Source of the DNA: Caulobacter sp.
Lineage (GTDB): Bacteria; Pseudomonadota; Alphaproteobacteria; Caulobacterales; Caulobacteraceae
Direction of reading: 5' to 3'
Assembly (NCBI GenBank): GCA_028291125.1
Contig: JAQGIN010000081.1
Span: 1-15,085, forward strand
Length of the DNA: 15,085 bases
Made by a program: the position numbers and the translations under genes. The notes under the pieces are model-generated. The model saw only the letters and a list, made by a program, of their open reading frames with translations, was not told the origin of the DNA and ran no database searches. Position 1 is the first letter of the stretch, and each line of letters begins with the position of its first letter. This document shows positions 7,031 to 13,567 of this stretch, piece by piece.

Positions 7031-7375
7031 TCAGCGGGCCTGGAGCGCCGTCAGTTCGAGGCCCGCGGCGGTCTTGCGGAACTTGAACGCCACCCGCGTC
7101 CCCGGCTCCAGCGGCGCCTCGGCGGCGACGTCGGCGTAGAGCGCGAAGCTCGACCGCCCGGCGGCGAGGCCGGCGGCGGCCGAACCTTCGTGATCGAGCG
7201 TGACCTGAACCCCGTTCACGGCGGCGATCACACCGATCGAATCATGTTCCGGCCCCGCGGCCGGGGCGGAAACCGCCGCCGCGGGCGACTGGATGGCCGG
7301 TTTTTGTTGCGGCCCAGGTCCGCAGGCGACCACCGCCATCGCCGCCAACGCAGAGACAATAATCTTTAAATTCAT
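7031..7375 (-). CDS. Periplasmic lipoprotein with degenerate CusF-like OB-fold domain
   Basis: This 114-residue protein starts at the ATG ending at 7375, with GGA about 9 nt upstream. The in-frame ATG at 7426 would put 17 odd residues before the signal peptide. Residues 1-17 are a signal peptide with Lys4, and 'AVVAC' is a lipobox, so Cys18 should be lipidated. A Pro/Ala-rich tether follows to ~42. Residues ~43-114 ('SIGVIAAVNGVQVTLDHEG...FALYADV...LEPGTRVAFKFRKTAAGLELTAL') fit the five-stranded CusF_Ec copper-binding fold. Aligned by eye to E. coli CusF as I recall it, His62 matches His36, but Trp44, Met47 and Met49 correspond to Leu70, Gly73 and Ser75. The protein therefore probably does not bind Cu(I) in the CusF manner. 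No cusABC or copper gene is nearby. It is convergent with the reductase and divergent from opgH. Confidence 0.72.
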   Translation of the reverse strand: MNLKIIVSALAAMAVVACGPGPQQKPAIQSPAAAVSAPAAGPEHDSIGVIAAVNGVQVTLDHEGSAAAGLAAGRSSFALYADVAAEAPLEPGTRVAFKFRKTAAGLELTALQAR

Positions 7376-7436
7376 GGATTTATTCCAATTTCTGAAAGAC
7401 CACCCCGCGCCGCCGGCCCCGACCACGGCAGGCTTT

Positions 7437-7465
7437 TTGCCGCAACTGCGAAATGATTGGCTATT
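7437..7465 (+). promoter_or_regulatory. Weak candidate promoter for opgH
   Basis: TTGCCG (7437-7442) and GCTATT (7460-7465), spaced by 17 bp, resemble a -35/-10 pair; the -10 is close to the Caulobacter GCTANA form. It lies in the AT-richer island. Use of this promoter would give opgH a leader of about 220 nt. The call rests only on hexamer similarity. Confidence 0.22.
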
Positions 7466-7637
7466 TTGGTAGCGATTTCGTGATCGAAGATTTACTCTGA
7501 CGGCTCCGGCGGCTCTCCACGCCGGAACTTCGCCCGACGCCTGACGAGTCCAGAACCGACGCCTCCCTATCGGAGACGGTCCCCGCGGTGAAGGCCCGAT
7601 CGCGCCGAGCGAGCCCTAGGGAGAGGCCCGGCCAACC

Positions 7638-7671
7638 GCCGGACGCGATGGGGCCCCCTCCCCCGTCCGGC
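7638..7671 (+). promoter_or_regulatory. GC-rich hairpin in the opgH leader
   Basis: GCCGGACG (7638-7645) pairs with CGTCCGGC (7664-7671), and GGGG (7650-7653) with CCCC (7660-7663), leaving a CCCCCT loop and a CGAT bulge. The 12-bp stem ends 20 nt before the opgH ATG. It is stable enough to affect ribosome access or to act as an attenuator, but no alternative partner structure was found. Confidence 0.4.
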
Positions 7672-7691
7672 CGGCGACCCAGCCCGAGACG

Positions 7692-9746
7692 ATGGACGAC
7701 ATGAGCGAACGCGGCGCCTTCTTCGACCTGGGCTCTTCCGAGAGCGTCTCCTACGAGTTGGTCACCTCGCGCCGCGAGAGCGTCGAAATTCCCGCCGAGG
7801 CCCCACTGGCCATGCCGGTGCAGCCGCTCGGCTTCTGGCAGGGCGGCGCCCGTCGCGTCGTCGCCAGCACCGTCGACGTCAGCACCCGCCGCGGAATCAT
7901 GATCGCCGCCACCGTGGTCATGGCCCTGGCCGGCTGGATCGCCACCTACAACACCATCGCCTTAGGCGGCGTCACCCGCCTGGAAGCCATCTGCCTGGTG
8001 CTGCTGGCTCCGCTGTTCCTGGCCCTGTCGCTATGGTTCTGCACCGCCGTCGCCGGCTTCTTCATCCTGCTGGGCAAGCCCAAGGATCCGCTGGGCATCG
8101 ACGCCAGCCAGCCGATGCCGCGGCCCAAGGCCCGCACCGCCATCCTGATGCCGGTGCACAACGAGGACGCCACCGCCGTCTTCGCCCGGCTGCGGGCCAT
8201 GGACGCCTCGCTGAACGCCACCGGAAACAGCCGCGCCTTCGACATCTTCGTGCTCAGCGACACCCGCGACGCCGCCGTGGCCCTGGCCGAGCAGGCCTGC
8301 TTCGCCCGCTTCCGCCGCGAGGCCCACTCCACCGTCTATTACCGGGTCCGCGCCCAGAACGTCGGCCGCAAGGCCGGCAACATCGCCGACTGGGTCGCCC
8401 GCTGGGGCGCGGCCTACGAGCACATGCTGATCCTCGACGCCGACAGCCTGATGACCGGCGAGGCCATGGTCCGCCTAGCCGACGCCATGGAGCGCCACCC
8501 CGGCGCCGGCCTGATCCAGACCATGCCGACGATCATCAACGGCCAGACGATCTTCGCCCGCTGCCTGCAGTTCGCCACCCGCCTGTATGGCCGGGTGGCC
8601 TGGACCGGCCTGGCCTGGTGGTCGGGTCCCGAGAGCAGCTTCTGGGGCCACAACGCCATCGTCCGCACCCGCGCCTTCGCCGAGACCTGCGGCCTGCCCA
8701 GCCTGGCCGGCCCCAAGCCGTTCGGCGGCGAGGTGATGAGCCACGACGCTCTGGAATCGGCGCTGCTGCGCCGTGGCGGCTGGGGCGTGCACCTGGCCCC
8801 TTATCTGGAAGGCTCCTACGAGGAGAGCCCGCCCAACCTGCTCGACTTCGCCGTGCGCGACCGCCGCTGGTGCCAGGGCAATGTCCAGCATCTGCCGCTG
8901 ATCAAGACGCCCGGCCTGCACTGGCTGAGCCGGGTGCACCTGGCGCTGGGCGTCATCAGCTATGTGCTGTCGCCGCTGTGGTTCGCCGCCCTGACCTTCG
9001 GCGTCATCTCGCGCCTGCTGCTGCCGGGCCTGAAGAAGGCCGCCTTCCAGTGGGCCGACGTCGAGGCCGCCGCGCGCGCCGTCGTCAACTGGAACGAAAT
9101 CCAGGCGACCGCCTGGGCCGTCATCCTGACCACCATCCTGCTGTTCGGTCCCAAGATCCTGGGCGTCATCCTGGTGTTCCGCGACAAGACGCTGCGCCGC
9201 GCCTTCGGCGGCCGCCGCCGCATCATGGGCAGCCTGGCGCTGGAGATGTGCCTGTCGGCCCTGGTCGCCCCGCTGCTGATGTTCACCCAGACCCGCGCCC
9301 TGATCGAGATCATGGCCGGCCGCCGCTCGGGCTGGGCGCGCCAGCGCCGCGAAGCGGGCAAGATCAGCTGGACCGAGGCGCGCATGGCCATGGGCTGGAT
9401 CAGCGCCACGGGCCTGGCCCTGTCGATCGGCTTCTGGTTCACGCCGGACCTGCTGACCGCCACCTCGCCGATCCTGATCGGTCTGGTCCTGGCCGCGCCC
9501 TTGGCCGTGCTGGGCGCGAGCCAAAAGTTCGGCGAGACGCTGCGCGCGCGCGGCGTCTTCCTCACCCCCGAGGAAACCAGCCCGCCGGCCATCCTCAACC
9601 AGGCGCGCCGCAACCGCCCGGCCCTGGACGCCATGCCGACCTGGACGCCGCAACCGGCCCTGACGCCCGTCGTCGAGCCGGCCCTGGCCGGCGCGCGCGA
9701 GCCGGCGGCGGTGCTGGCGGGCGTCAACGCCGAGCCCTCGCTCTAG
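7692..9746 (+). CDS. opgH: Glucans biosynthesis glucosyltransferase H (osmoregulated periplasmic glucan synthase)
   Basis: OpgH/MdoH uses UDP-glucose to polymerise and export the beta-glucan backbone of osmoregulated periplasmic glucans across the inner membrane. The product has 684 residues, shorter than the ~850 of E. coli. An N-terminal cytoplasmic stretch is followed by two membrane segments (~70-90, 98-127) and a family-2 glycosyltransferase domain: 'TAILMPVHNED' (149-159), D190 in 'VLSDTRD', the metal-binding D249-A-D251 in 'LILDADSLM', 'GHNAIVRTRAF', the base region 'SHDALE' (350-355), and the acceptor-binding 'RDRRWCQGN' (389-397). About five further membrane segments follow (from ~415 on). 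Start ATG 7692 has only a weak GAG upstream; ATG 7701 is an alternative. No opgG or opgD flanks it. In Caulobacter crescentus OpgH is reported to be essential and to affect cell shape. A hairpin lies in its leader. Confidence 0.95.
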   Translation: MDDMSERGAFFDLGSSESVSYELVTSRRESVEIPAEAPLAMPVQPLGFWQGGARRVVASTVDVSTRRGIMIAATVVMALAGWIATYNTIALGGVTRLEAICLVLLAPLFLALSLWFCTAVAGFFILLGKPKDPLGIDASQPMPRPKARTAILMPVHNEDATAVFARLRAMDASLNATGNSRAFDIFVLSDTRDAAVALAEQACFARFRREAHSTVYYRVRAQNVGRKAGNIADWVARWGAAYEHMLILDADSLMTGEAMVRLADAMERHPGAGLIQTMPTIINGQTIFARCLQFATRLYGRVAWTGLAWWSGPESSFWGHNAIVRTRAFAETCGLPSLAGPKPFGGEVMSHDALESALLRRGGWGVHLAPYLEGSYEESPPNLLDFAVRDRRWCQGNVQHLPLIKTPGLHWLSRVHLALGVISYVLSPLWFAALTFGVISRLLLPGLKKAAFQWADVEAAARAVVNWNEIQATAWAVILTTILLFGPKILGVILVFRDKTLRRAFGGRRRIMGSLALEMCLSALVAPLLMFTQTRALIEIMAGRRSGWARQRREAGKISWTEARMAMGWISATGLALSIGFWFTPDLLTATSPILIGLVLAAPLAVLGASQKFGETLRARGVFLTPEETSPPAILNQARRNRPALDAMPTWTPQPALTPVVEPALAGAREPAAVLAGVNAEPSL

Positions 9747-9758
9747 CTCGGCCTAAAG

Positions 9759-9782
9759 GGCTGGCGAGGCCGCTCCCCAGCC
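9759..9782 (+). terminator. Hairpin after opgH
   Basis: GGCTGG (9759-9764) pairs with CCAGCC (9777-9782), and inside it GAG (9766-9768) with CTC (9773-9775), around a GCCG loop with one C/C mismatch. It begins 13 bp after the opgH stop and ends 15 bp before the next gene's Shine-Dalgarno. It lacks a T-run, so it may only partly terminate and could let opgH transcripts reach the next gene. Confidence 0.4.
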
Positions 9783-9796
9783 GGTAGAACCACGGC

Positions 9797-9801
9797 AGGA
9801 G
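9797..9801 (+). promoter_or_regulatory. Ribosome binding site fixing a GTG start
   Basis: AGGAG sits 7 nt before the GTG at 9809. No ATG lies at a suitable place: the first in-frame Met codon is residue 10, inside the first beta strand. This supports the GTG start of the 295-aa gene. Confidence 0.75.
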
Positions 9802-9808
9802 ATTTGCC

Positions 9809-10696
9809 GTGACCCGACTGTTCAACGCCTATGTGATGGTCGGCTGGTCGGCCGGCTCCAAGCCCGCGACGGGCAAGGATTCCGTCTGGATCGGGGTGCT
9901 GAAACCCGACGCGCGATTCCGCCTGCAGTTCGAGGCCCATAACCCCGCCACGCGCGATGAGGCGGTGGCCCTGCTGACCAAGATCGTCGGCGACCTCAAC
10001 CGCCTGCGCCAGCGCGTGCTGATCGGCTTCGACTTTGCGCTCGGCTATCCCGAAGGCACGGCCGCCGCCCTGAAGCTCAAAAGCCCCGACTGGCGCGGCC
10101 TGTGGGACTTCCTGGGCAACCGCGTCTCGGACAAACCCAACAACATCAATAGCCGCTTCAATGACGCGGCCCAGATGAACCGCATCATGACCGACCAGCC
10201 CTGGCCGTTCTGGGGATGCCCGCCGCGCGACGCGCAGCGCACCCTGACCTCGACCAAGCCGGCCTACGACCACGCCGGCCTGCCGCCGCTGCAGCGGCGC
10301 ACCGAAAGTGCGCTGAAGACCAAGCCGCTCTGGCAGCTCTACGGCGCCGGCACGGTCGGCGGCGAAGCGATCCTGGGCATTCCGCGCGCCCGCGCCCTTC
10401 TCGCCTCGCTGGGCGACGAGGCCAAGGTCTGGCCGTTCCAGACCGGCTGGAAGGCGCTGAAGGAAAGCGACCTGGACGGGCTCAAGGCGCTGATCGTCGA
10501 GGTCAATCCGGCCTTCGCCGAGCTGAAACCTGAGGCCGGCGAGATCGTTGACCGCGCCAAGGTCCGCGCCCTGGCCGAGCACGTCGCCCGCCTGGACGAC
10601 GCGGGCAGACTCGGCGCGGCCTTCGCGCAGGCCAAGGGCGGCGAGGCCGACCGCGCCGCGGTCGAGGCCGAAGAAGGCTGGATTCTCGGCGCCTAA
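9809..10696 (+). CDS. Conserved protein of unknown function (RNase H-like/DUF429-resembling family)
   Basis: GTG-initiated with a good Shine-Dalgarno, 295 residues, soluble, no signal peptide or membrane segment. Homologous alphaproteobacterial proteins are, as I recall, poorly annotated and sometimes carry doubtful cobalamin or molybdopterin labels. Visible landmarks are 'YVMVGWSAGSKP' (8-19), 'VLIGFDFALGYP' (70-81), 'NSRFNDAAQMNRIM' (114-127), 'PFWGCPPRDAQ' (133-142), 'WQLYGAGTVGGEAILGIP' (175-191), 'VWPFQTGW' (207-214), 'ALIVEVNPAF' (227-236) and 'EEGWILG' (288-294). The order of beta-strand motifs ending in acidic residues (D75, E231) recalls the RNase H-like fold of DUF429. The first strand reads VGWSA where I would expect an Asp. 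Function unknown. It follows opgH by 62 bp and overlaps the convergent MATE gene by 4 bp (CTAA, 10693-10696). Confidence 0.85.
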   Translation: MTRLFNAYVMVGWSAGSKPATGKDSVWIGVLKPDARFRLQFEAHNPATRDEAVALLTKIVGDLNRLRQRVLIGFDFALGYPEGTAAALKLKSPDWRGLWDFLGNRVSDKPNNINSRFNDAAQMNRIMTDQPWPFWGCPPRDAQRTLTSTKPAYDHAGLPPLQRRTESALKTKPLWQLYGAGTVGGEAILGIPRARALLASLGDEAKVWPFQTGWKALKESDLDGLKALIVEVNPAFAELKPEAGEIVDRAKVRALAEHVARLDDAGRLGAAFAQAKGGEADRAAVEAEEGWILGA

Positions 10697-12051
10697 CCTA
10701 AGCGCGTTGGCGCTCTGGGGCGCGTGACCCACCAGAAGCGGCCGATCAGGAACGTCGCCGCCAGCAGGCTGGCCACCGCCACGGCCCAGACGATGCCGCT
10801 CAGGCCCATGCCAGCCGGAATGGCCAGGAACCAGGCCAGCGGGATCATCACCAGGGTGTAGCTGATCGTGTGCGTCACGGTCGGGACGACCACGTCGCTC
10901 TGCGCGCGCAGCGCATTGGCGGCCACGACCTGCAGCCCATCCGCCACGAAGAACAGGCAACTCAGGACCAGGCCCGCCGCCACCATCTCTCGCAGCACCG
11001 GATCGGGGGTGAAGCCCGCCGCGATCGGCTCGGCGGCGAGAAAGACGATCAGGGCCACCAGAGTCAGAACCCCGGTGCAGACCCCGAAGCTCAAGGCCCC
11101 AAAGCGCCGCACGCCGACGCGATCACCCGCACCGAACGCCTTGCCGACCAGGACGGCCGCCGCCGCGCCCAGGCCCATCGGGGCCATGAAGATCAGGGCC
11201 GCCATGTTCAGCAGTATGCCCCAGCCGGCCACGGCCACGCCGCCCAGCCAGCCGGCGATGATGCTCATGGCCGTGAACGCCGCGCTCTCCACGAACATCG
11301 AAATGCCGGCGCCATAGCCGATGCGCCGCTGCTCGGCCGCCGCCCTCGGCCCATCAATGGGCTTGGCGAACAGGCCCAGCGCCCGGGCGTCCGGCAGCCG
11401 CAGGATGGCGGCGTAGAACCAGGCCATCAGGACCAGGCGCGCCACGAAGGTGCCCCACGCCGCGCCGGCGGCGCCGAGCGCCGGTATGCCGAATCCACCC
11501 GGCACCAGCACCAGGTCGACGGCCAGGTTCAGGACGTTGCAGGCCACCACGGCGACCGTGACCGTGCGCGGCCGCGACAGGGCCTCCAGGTAGTAGGATC
11601 CCGCCCCGCCGATCATGTAGAGCGGCAGCGAAAAGGCGAATACGGCGAGCACCGGCGCGGCGCCGGCCACAAGGTGCGGCTCAAGCCGCAGGCTGCTGAG
11701 CAGGATTTCGCCGCCGAAGCTCAGGGAGAGCATGGAGACCAGGCCGATCCAGAAGGCATAGACCGACCCGCGCCGCAGCACGCCGCCGGTCGCCTGGGGC
11801 CGCCCCTCGCCGCGATGGCGGGCGGTCATGACCTGCACGCCGCTGAGCAGGCCCATGCCCGTGGTCAAGACAACGCCCGAGACCGCCCAGGCCAGGGCGT
11901 GGAAGCCCAGCTGCTCGGTCGAGTAGCGGGCGACGACCAGGGTGTCGATCAGCCCCATGGTCATGAAGCCGATGCGCGAAATCACCACCGGCCAGGCCAG
12001 GGTGAGCAGTTCTCCGAGGTCTGCCTTGATCGAACGCCTCAAGCTGCGCAC
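10693..12051 (-). CDS. MATE-family multidrug/toxin efflux transporter
   Basis: The 452-residue integral membrane protein has about 12 hydrophobic helices in two pseudo-symmetric halves, ~15-225 and ~235-440. Family signatures include 'LLTLAWPVVISRIGFMTMGLIDTLVVARYSTEQLGFHALA' and, in the second half, 'AALIFMAPMGLGAAAAVLVGKAFGAGDR'. These are the NorM-like helix 1 and helix 7-8 regions of MATE exporters, which expel cationic compounds in exchange for Na+ or H+ across the inner membrane. The start is a GTG (12049-12051) with a weak GGAAAAG upstream; the next Met codons lie inside the first helix. The REP-like inverted pair begins only 14 bp upstream, so any promoter would lie within or beyond it, or the gene is read through from aroG. 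The stop overlaps the convergent 295-aa gene. Substrate cannot be told. Confidence 0.93.
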   Translation of the reverse strand: MRSLRRSIKADLGELLTLAWPVVISRIGFMTMGLIDTLVVARYSTEQLGFHALAWAVSGVVLTTGMGLLSGVQVMTARHRGEGRPQATGGVLRRGSVYAFWIGLVSMLSLSFGGEILLSSLRLEPHLVAGAAPVLAVFAFSLPLYMIGGAGSYYLEALSRPRTVTVAVVACNVLNLAVDLVLVPGGFGIPALGAAGAAWGTFVARLVLMAWFYAAILRLPDARALGLFAKPIDGPRAAAEQRRIGYGAGISMFVESAAFTAMSIIAGWLGGVAVAGWGILLNMAALIFMAPMGLGAAAAVLVGKAFGAGDRVGVRRFGALSFGVCTGVLTLVALIVFLAAEPIAAGFTPDPVLREMVAAGLVLSCLFFVADGLQVVAANALRAQSDVVVPTVTHTISYTLVMIPLAWFLAIPAGMGLSGIVWAVAVASLLAATFLIGRFWWVTRPRAPTRLG

Positions 12052-12064
12052 CTTTTCCGCTCTT

Positions 12065-12149
12065 CCCGGCGAATGCCGGGATCCAGATCGTATGGCTCCC
12101 AGATGTCCGGCCGGGGCGCCTTGTCATCTGGGCCCCGGCATTCGCCGGG
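12065..12149. repeat. Inverted pair of REP-like palindromes (BIME-like element)
   Basis: Bases 12065-12088 and 12126-12149 are inverted copies of one 24-nt unit with two mismatches. Each contains its own short palindrome, CCCGGC-GAAT-GCCGGG in the left copy. A perfect 8-bp inverted pair, CCCAGATG (12098-12105) and CATCTGGG (12125-12132), lies within and overlaps the right copy. The whole 85 bp fits between aroG and the MATE gene. This is the form of dispersed REP/BIME elements mobilised by RAYT transposases. As RNA it would make large stem-loops that may end or process the aroG transcript. Confidence 0.75.
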
Positions 12150-12162
12150 GTGAGCGGGGAAC

Positions 12163-13539
12163 TTATTCGGCCGCTTGCGACGGGGCCTGACGGTCCGACT
12201 TGAGCTTCTCCGCCACCAGGAAGGCCAGCTCGAGCGCCTGGTCGGCGTTCAGGCGCGGGTCGCAGTGGGTGTGATAGCGGTCGGCCAGGTCGACATCGCT
12301 GAGCGCGCGCGCGCCGCCGGTGCACTCGGTGACGTTCTGCCCGGTCATTTCCAGGTGGACGCCGCCCGGATGCACGCCGGTCGCGTTGGCGATCTCGATG
12401 AAGCTGCGCACTTCGCTCAGGATGCGGTCGAAGGGGCGCGTCTTGTAGCCGGTGCTGGCGGTCAGGGTGTTGCCGTGCATCGGGTCGATGGCCCAGACCA
12501 CGGAACGGCCTTCGCGCTTGGTCGCCGCCATCAGCGCCGGCAGGCGGCCCTCGATCTTGTCGCTGCCGAAGCGGCCATAGAGGGTCAGCCGGCCCGGGAC
12601 GTTGTCCGGGTTCAGGGCGTCGATCAGGCGGATCAATTCGTCAGGCTCGACCGTGGGGCCGACCTTGACGCCGATCGGGTTCTTGACCCCTTGGGCGAAG
12701 TTGACGTGCGCGCCGTCGAGCTGGCGCGTGCGCTCGCCGATCCACAGCAGGTGGGCCGAGGTGTCGTACCAGTCGCCGCTGGTGGAATCGACGCGGGTCA
12801 GCGCCTCCTCGTAACCCAGCAGCAGGGGCTCTTGGCTGGTGAAGATCTCCACCTGGTGCAGGGTCGGGTGGCTCTGCGAATTGACGCCGATGGCGTCAAT
12901 GAACGAGAGCGTCTCGCTGATCTTCTCCGACAGCTCGCGGTAGCGCGCGCCCTGCGGACTGCCCTCGACGAAGCCCAGCGTCCAGCGGTGGACATTGTGC
13001 AGGTCGGCATAGCCGCCGGTCGCGAAAGCGCGCAGCAGGTTCAGGGTCGAGGCCGACTGGCCATAGGCCTTCAGCAGGCGCTGCGGGTCGGGAATGCGCT
13101 CTTCGGGCGTGAAGCCCATGCCGTTGATGTTGTCGCCGCGATAGGAGGGCAGCTCGACGCCGTCCTTGACCTCGACCGGGCTGGAGCGCGGCTTACCGAA
13201 CTGGCCGGCCATGCGGCCCACCTTCACGACCGGCTTGCCGCCGGCGAAGGTCAGCACCACGGCCATCTGCAGGATCAGCCGGAAGGTGTCGCGGATGTTG
13301 TCGGCGGCGAATTCCTTGAAGCTCTCGGCGCAGTCGCCGCCCTGCAGCAGGAAGGCGCGGCCTTCGGCCACGGCGGCCAGCTCGGCGGTCAGCCGCCGGG
13401 CCTCGCCGGCGAAGACCAGCGGCGGCAGGGCGCGCAGTTCCGCTTCCACGGCCGCCAGCGCGCCGGCGTCGGGATAGTCGGCCGGAATGTGTTTGGCGGG
13501 AAAGGACCGCCAGGACGACGGAGTCCAACGTGCGTTCAT
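12163..13539 (-). CDS. aroG: 3-deoxy-7-phosphoheptulonate synthase, class II
   Basis: This enzyme joins phosphoenolpyruvate and erythrose 4-phosphate to DAHP, the first step of the shikimate pathway. At 458 residues it has the class II (plant/Mycobacterium type) length. Landmarks: 'LLQGGDCAESF' (64-74), 'KPVVKVGRMAGQFGKPRSSP' (102-121), 'DNINGMGF' (136-143), 'SHPTLHQVEIFTSQEPLLLG' (223-242), 'RTRQLDGAHVNF' (270-281), 'NPIGVKVGP' (287-295), 'AIDPMHGNT' (350-358), and 'HTHCDPRLN' (423-431). The metal ligands Cys70, His355, Glu397 and Asp427 are all present. The ATG ending at 13539 gives the standard N-terminus (MNARWTPSSW), with GGAA ~10 nt upstream; an upstream in-frame ATG at 13656 lies inside the preceding gene. 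It is 28 bp downstream of the O-antigen ligase-like gene and probably cotranscribed. The gene name could equally be aroF or aroH in other naming schemes. Confidence 0.96.
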   Translation of the reverse strand: MNARWTPSSWRSFPAKHIPADYPDAGALAAVEAELRALPPLVFAGEARRLTAELAAVAEGRAFLLQGGDCAESFKEFAADNIRDTFRLILQMAVVLTFAGGKPVVKVGRMAGQFGKPRSSPVEVKDGVELPSYRGDNINGMGFTPEERIPDPQRLLKAYGQSASTLNLLRAFATGGYADLHNVHRWTLGFVEGSPQGARYRELSEKISETLSFIDAIGVNSQSHPTLHQVEIFTSQEPLLLGYEEALTRVDSTSGDWYDTSAHLLWIGERTRQLDGAHVNFAQGVKNPIGVKVGPTVEPDELIRLIDALNPDNVPGRLTLYGRFGSDKIEGRLPALMAATKREGRSVVWAIDPMHGNTLTASTGYKTRPFDRILSEVRSFIEIANATGVHPGGVHLEMTGQNVTECTGGARALSDVDLADRYHTHCDPRLNADQALELAFLVAEKLKSDRQAPSQAAE

Positions 13540-13567
13540 AAGCGTGTTTCCAACGAAGCCGGCGCTT

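Larger units (their letters stand above)
7376..7691. other. Divergent intergenic region between the lipoprotein gene and opgH
   Basis: This 316-bp gap must hold both divergent promoters. Bases ~7437-7500 are an AT-richer island inside GC-rich DNA. Within it CGAAAT (7449-7454) and ATTTCG (7475-7480) form a short inverted repeat. Bases 7500-7637 show no recognisable signal and no convincing ORF. A GC-rich hairpin occupies 7638-7671, just before opgH. I see no CtrA-type TTAA-N7-TTAA pair. Confidence 0.5.

Noticed and set aside
7449..7480. CGAAAT ... ATTTCG inverted repeat as an operator
   Set aside because: The arms are only 6 bp with a 20-bp gap; this is easily expected by chance in an AT-richer stretch.
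8033..9787. A 584-codon + strand frame inside opgH
   Set aside because: It is the +1/+2 shadow of opgH, with low-complexity Arg/Pro/Gly-rich translation and no start signal; opgH has all its catalytic motifs.
10870..12153. A 427-codon + strand frame opposite the MATE gene
   Set aside because: It is antisense to a 12-helix transporter, with a hydrophilic repetitive translation typical of a shadow frame.
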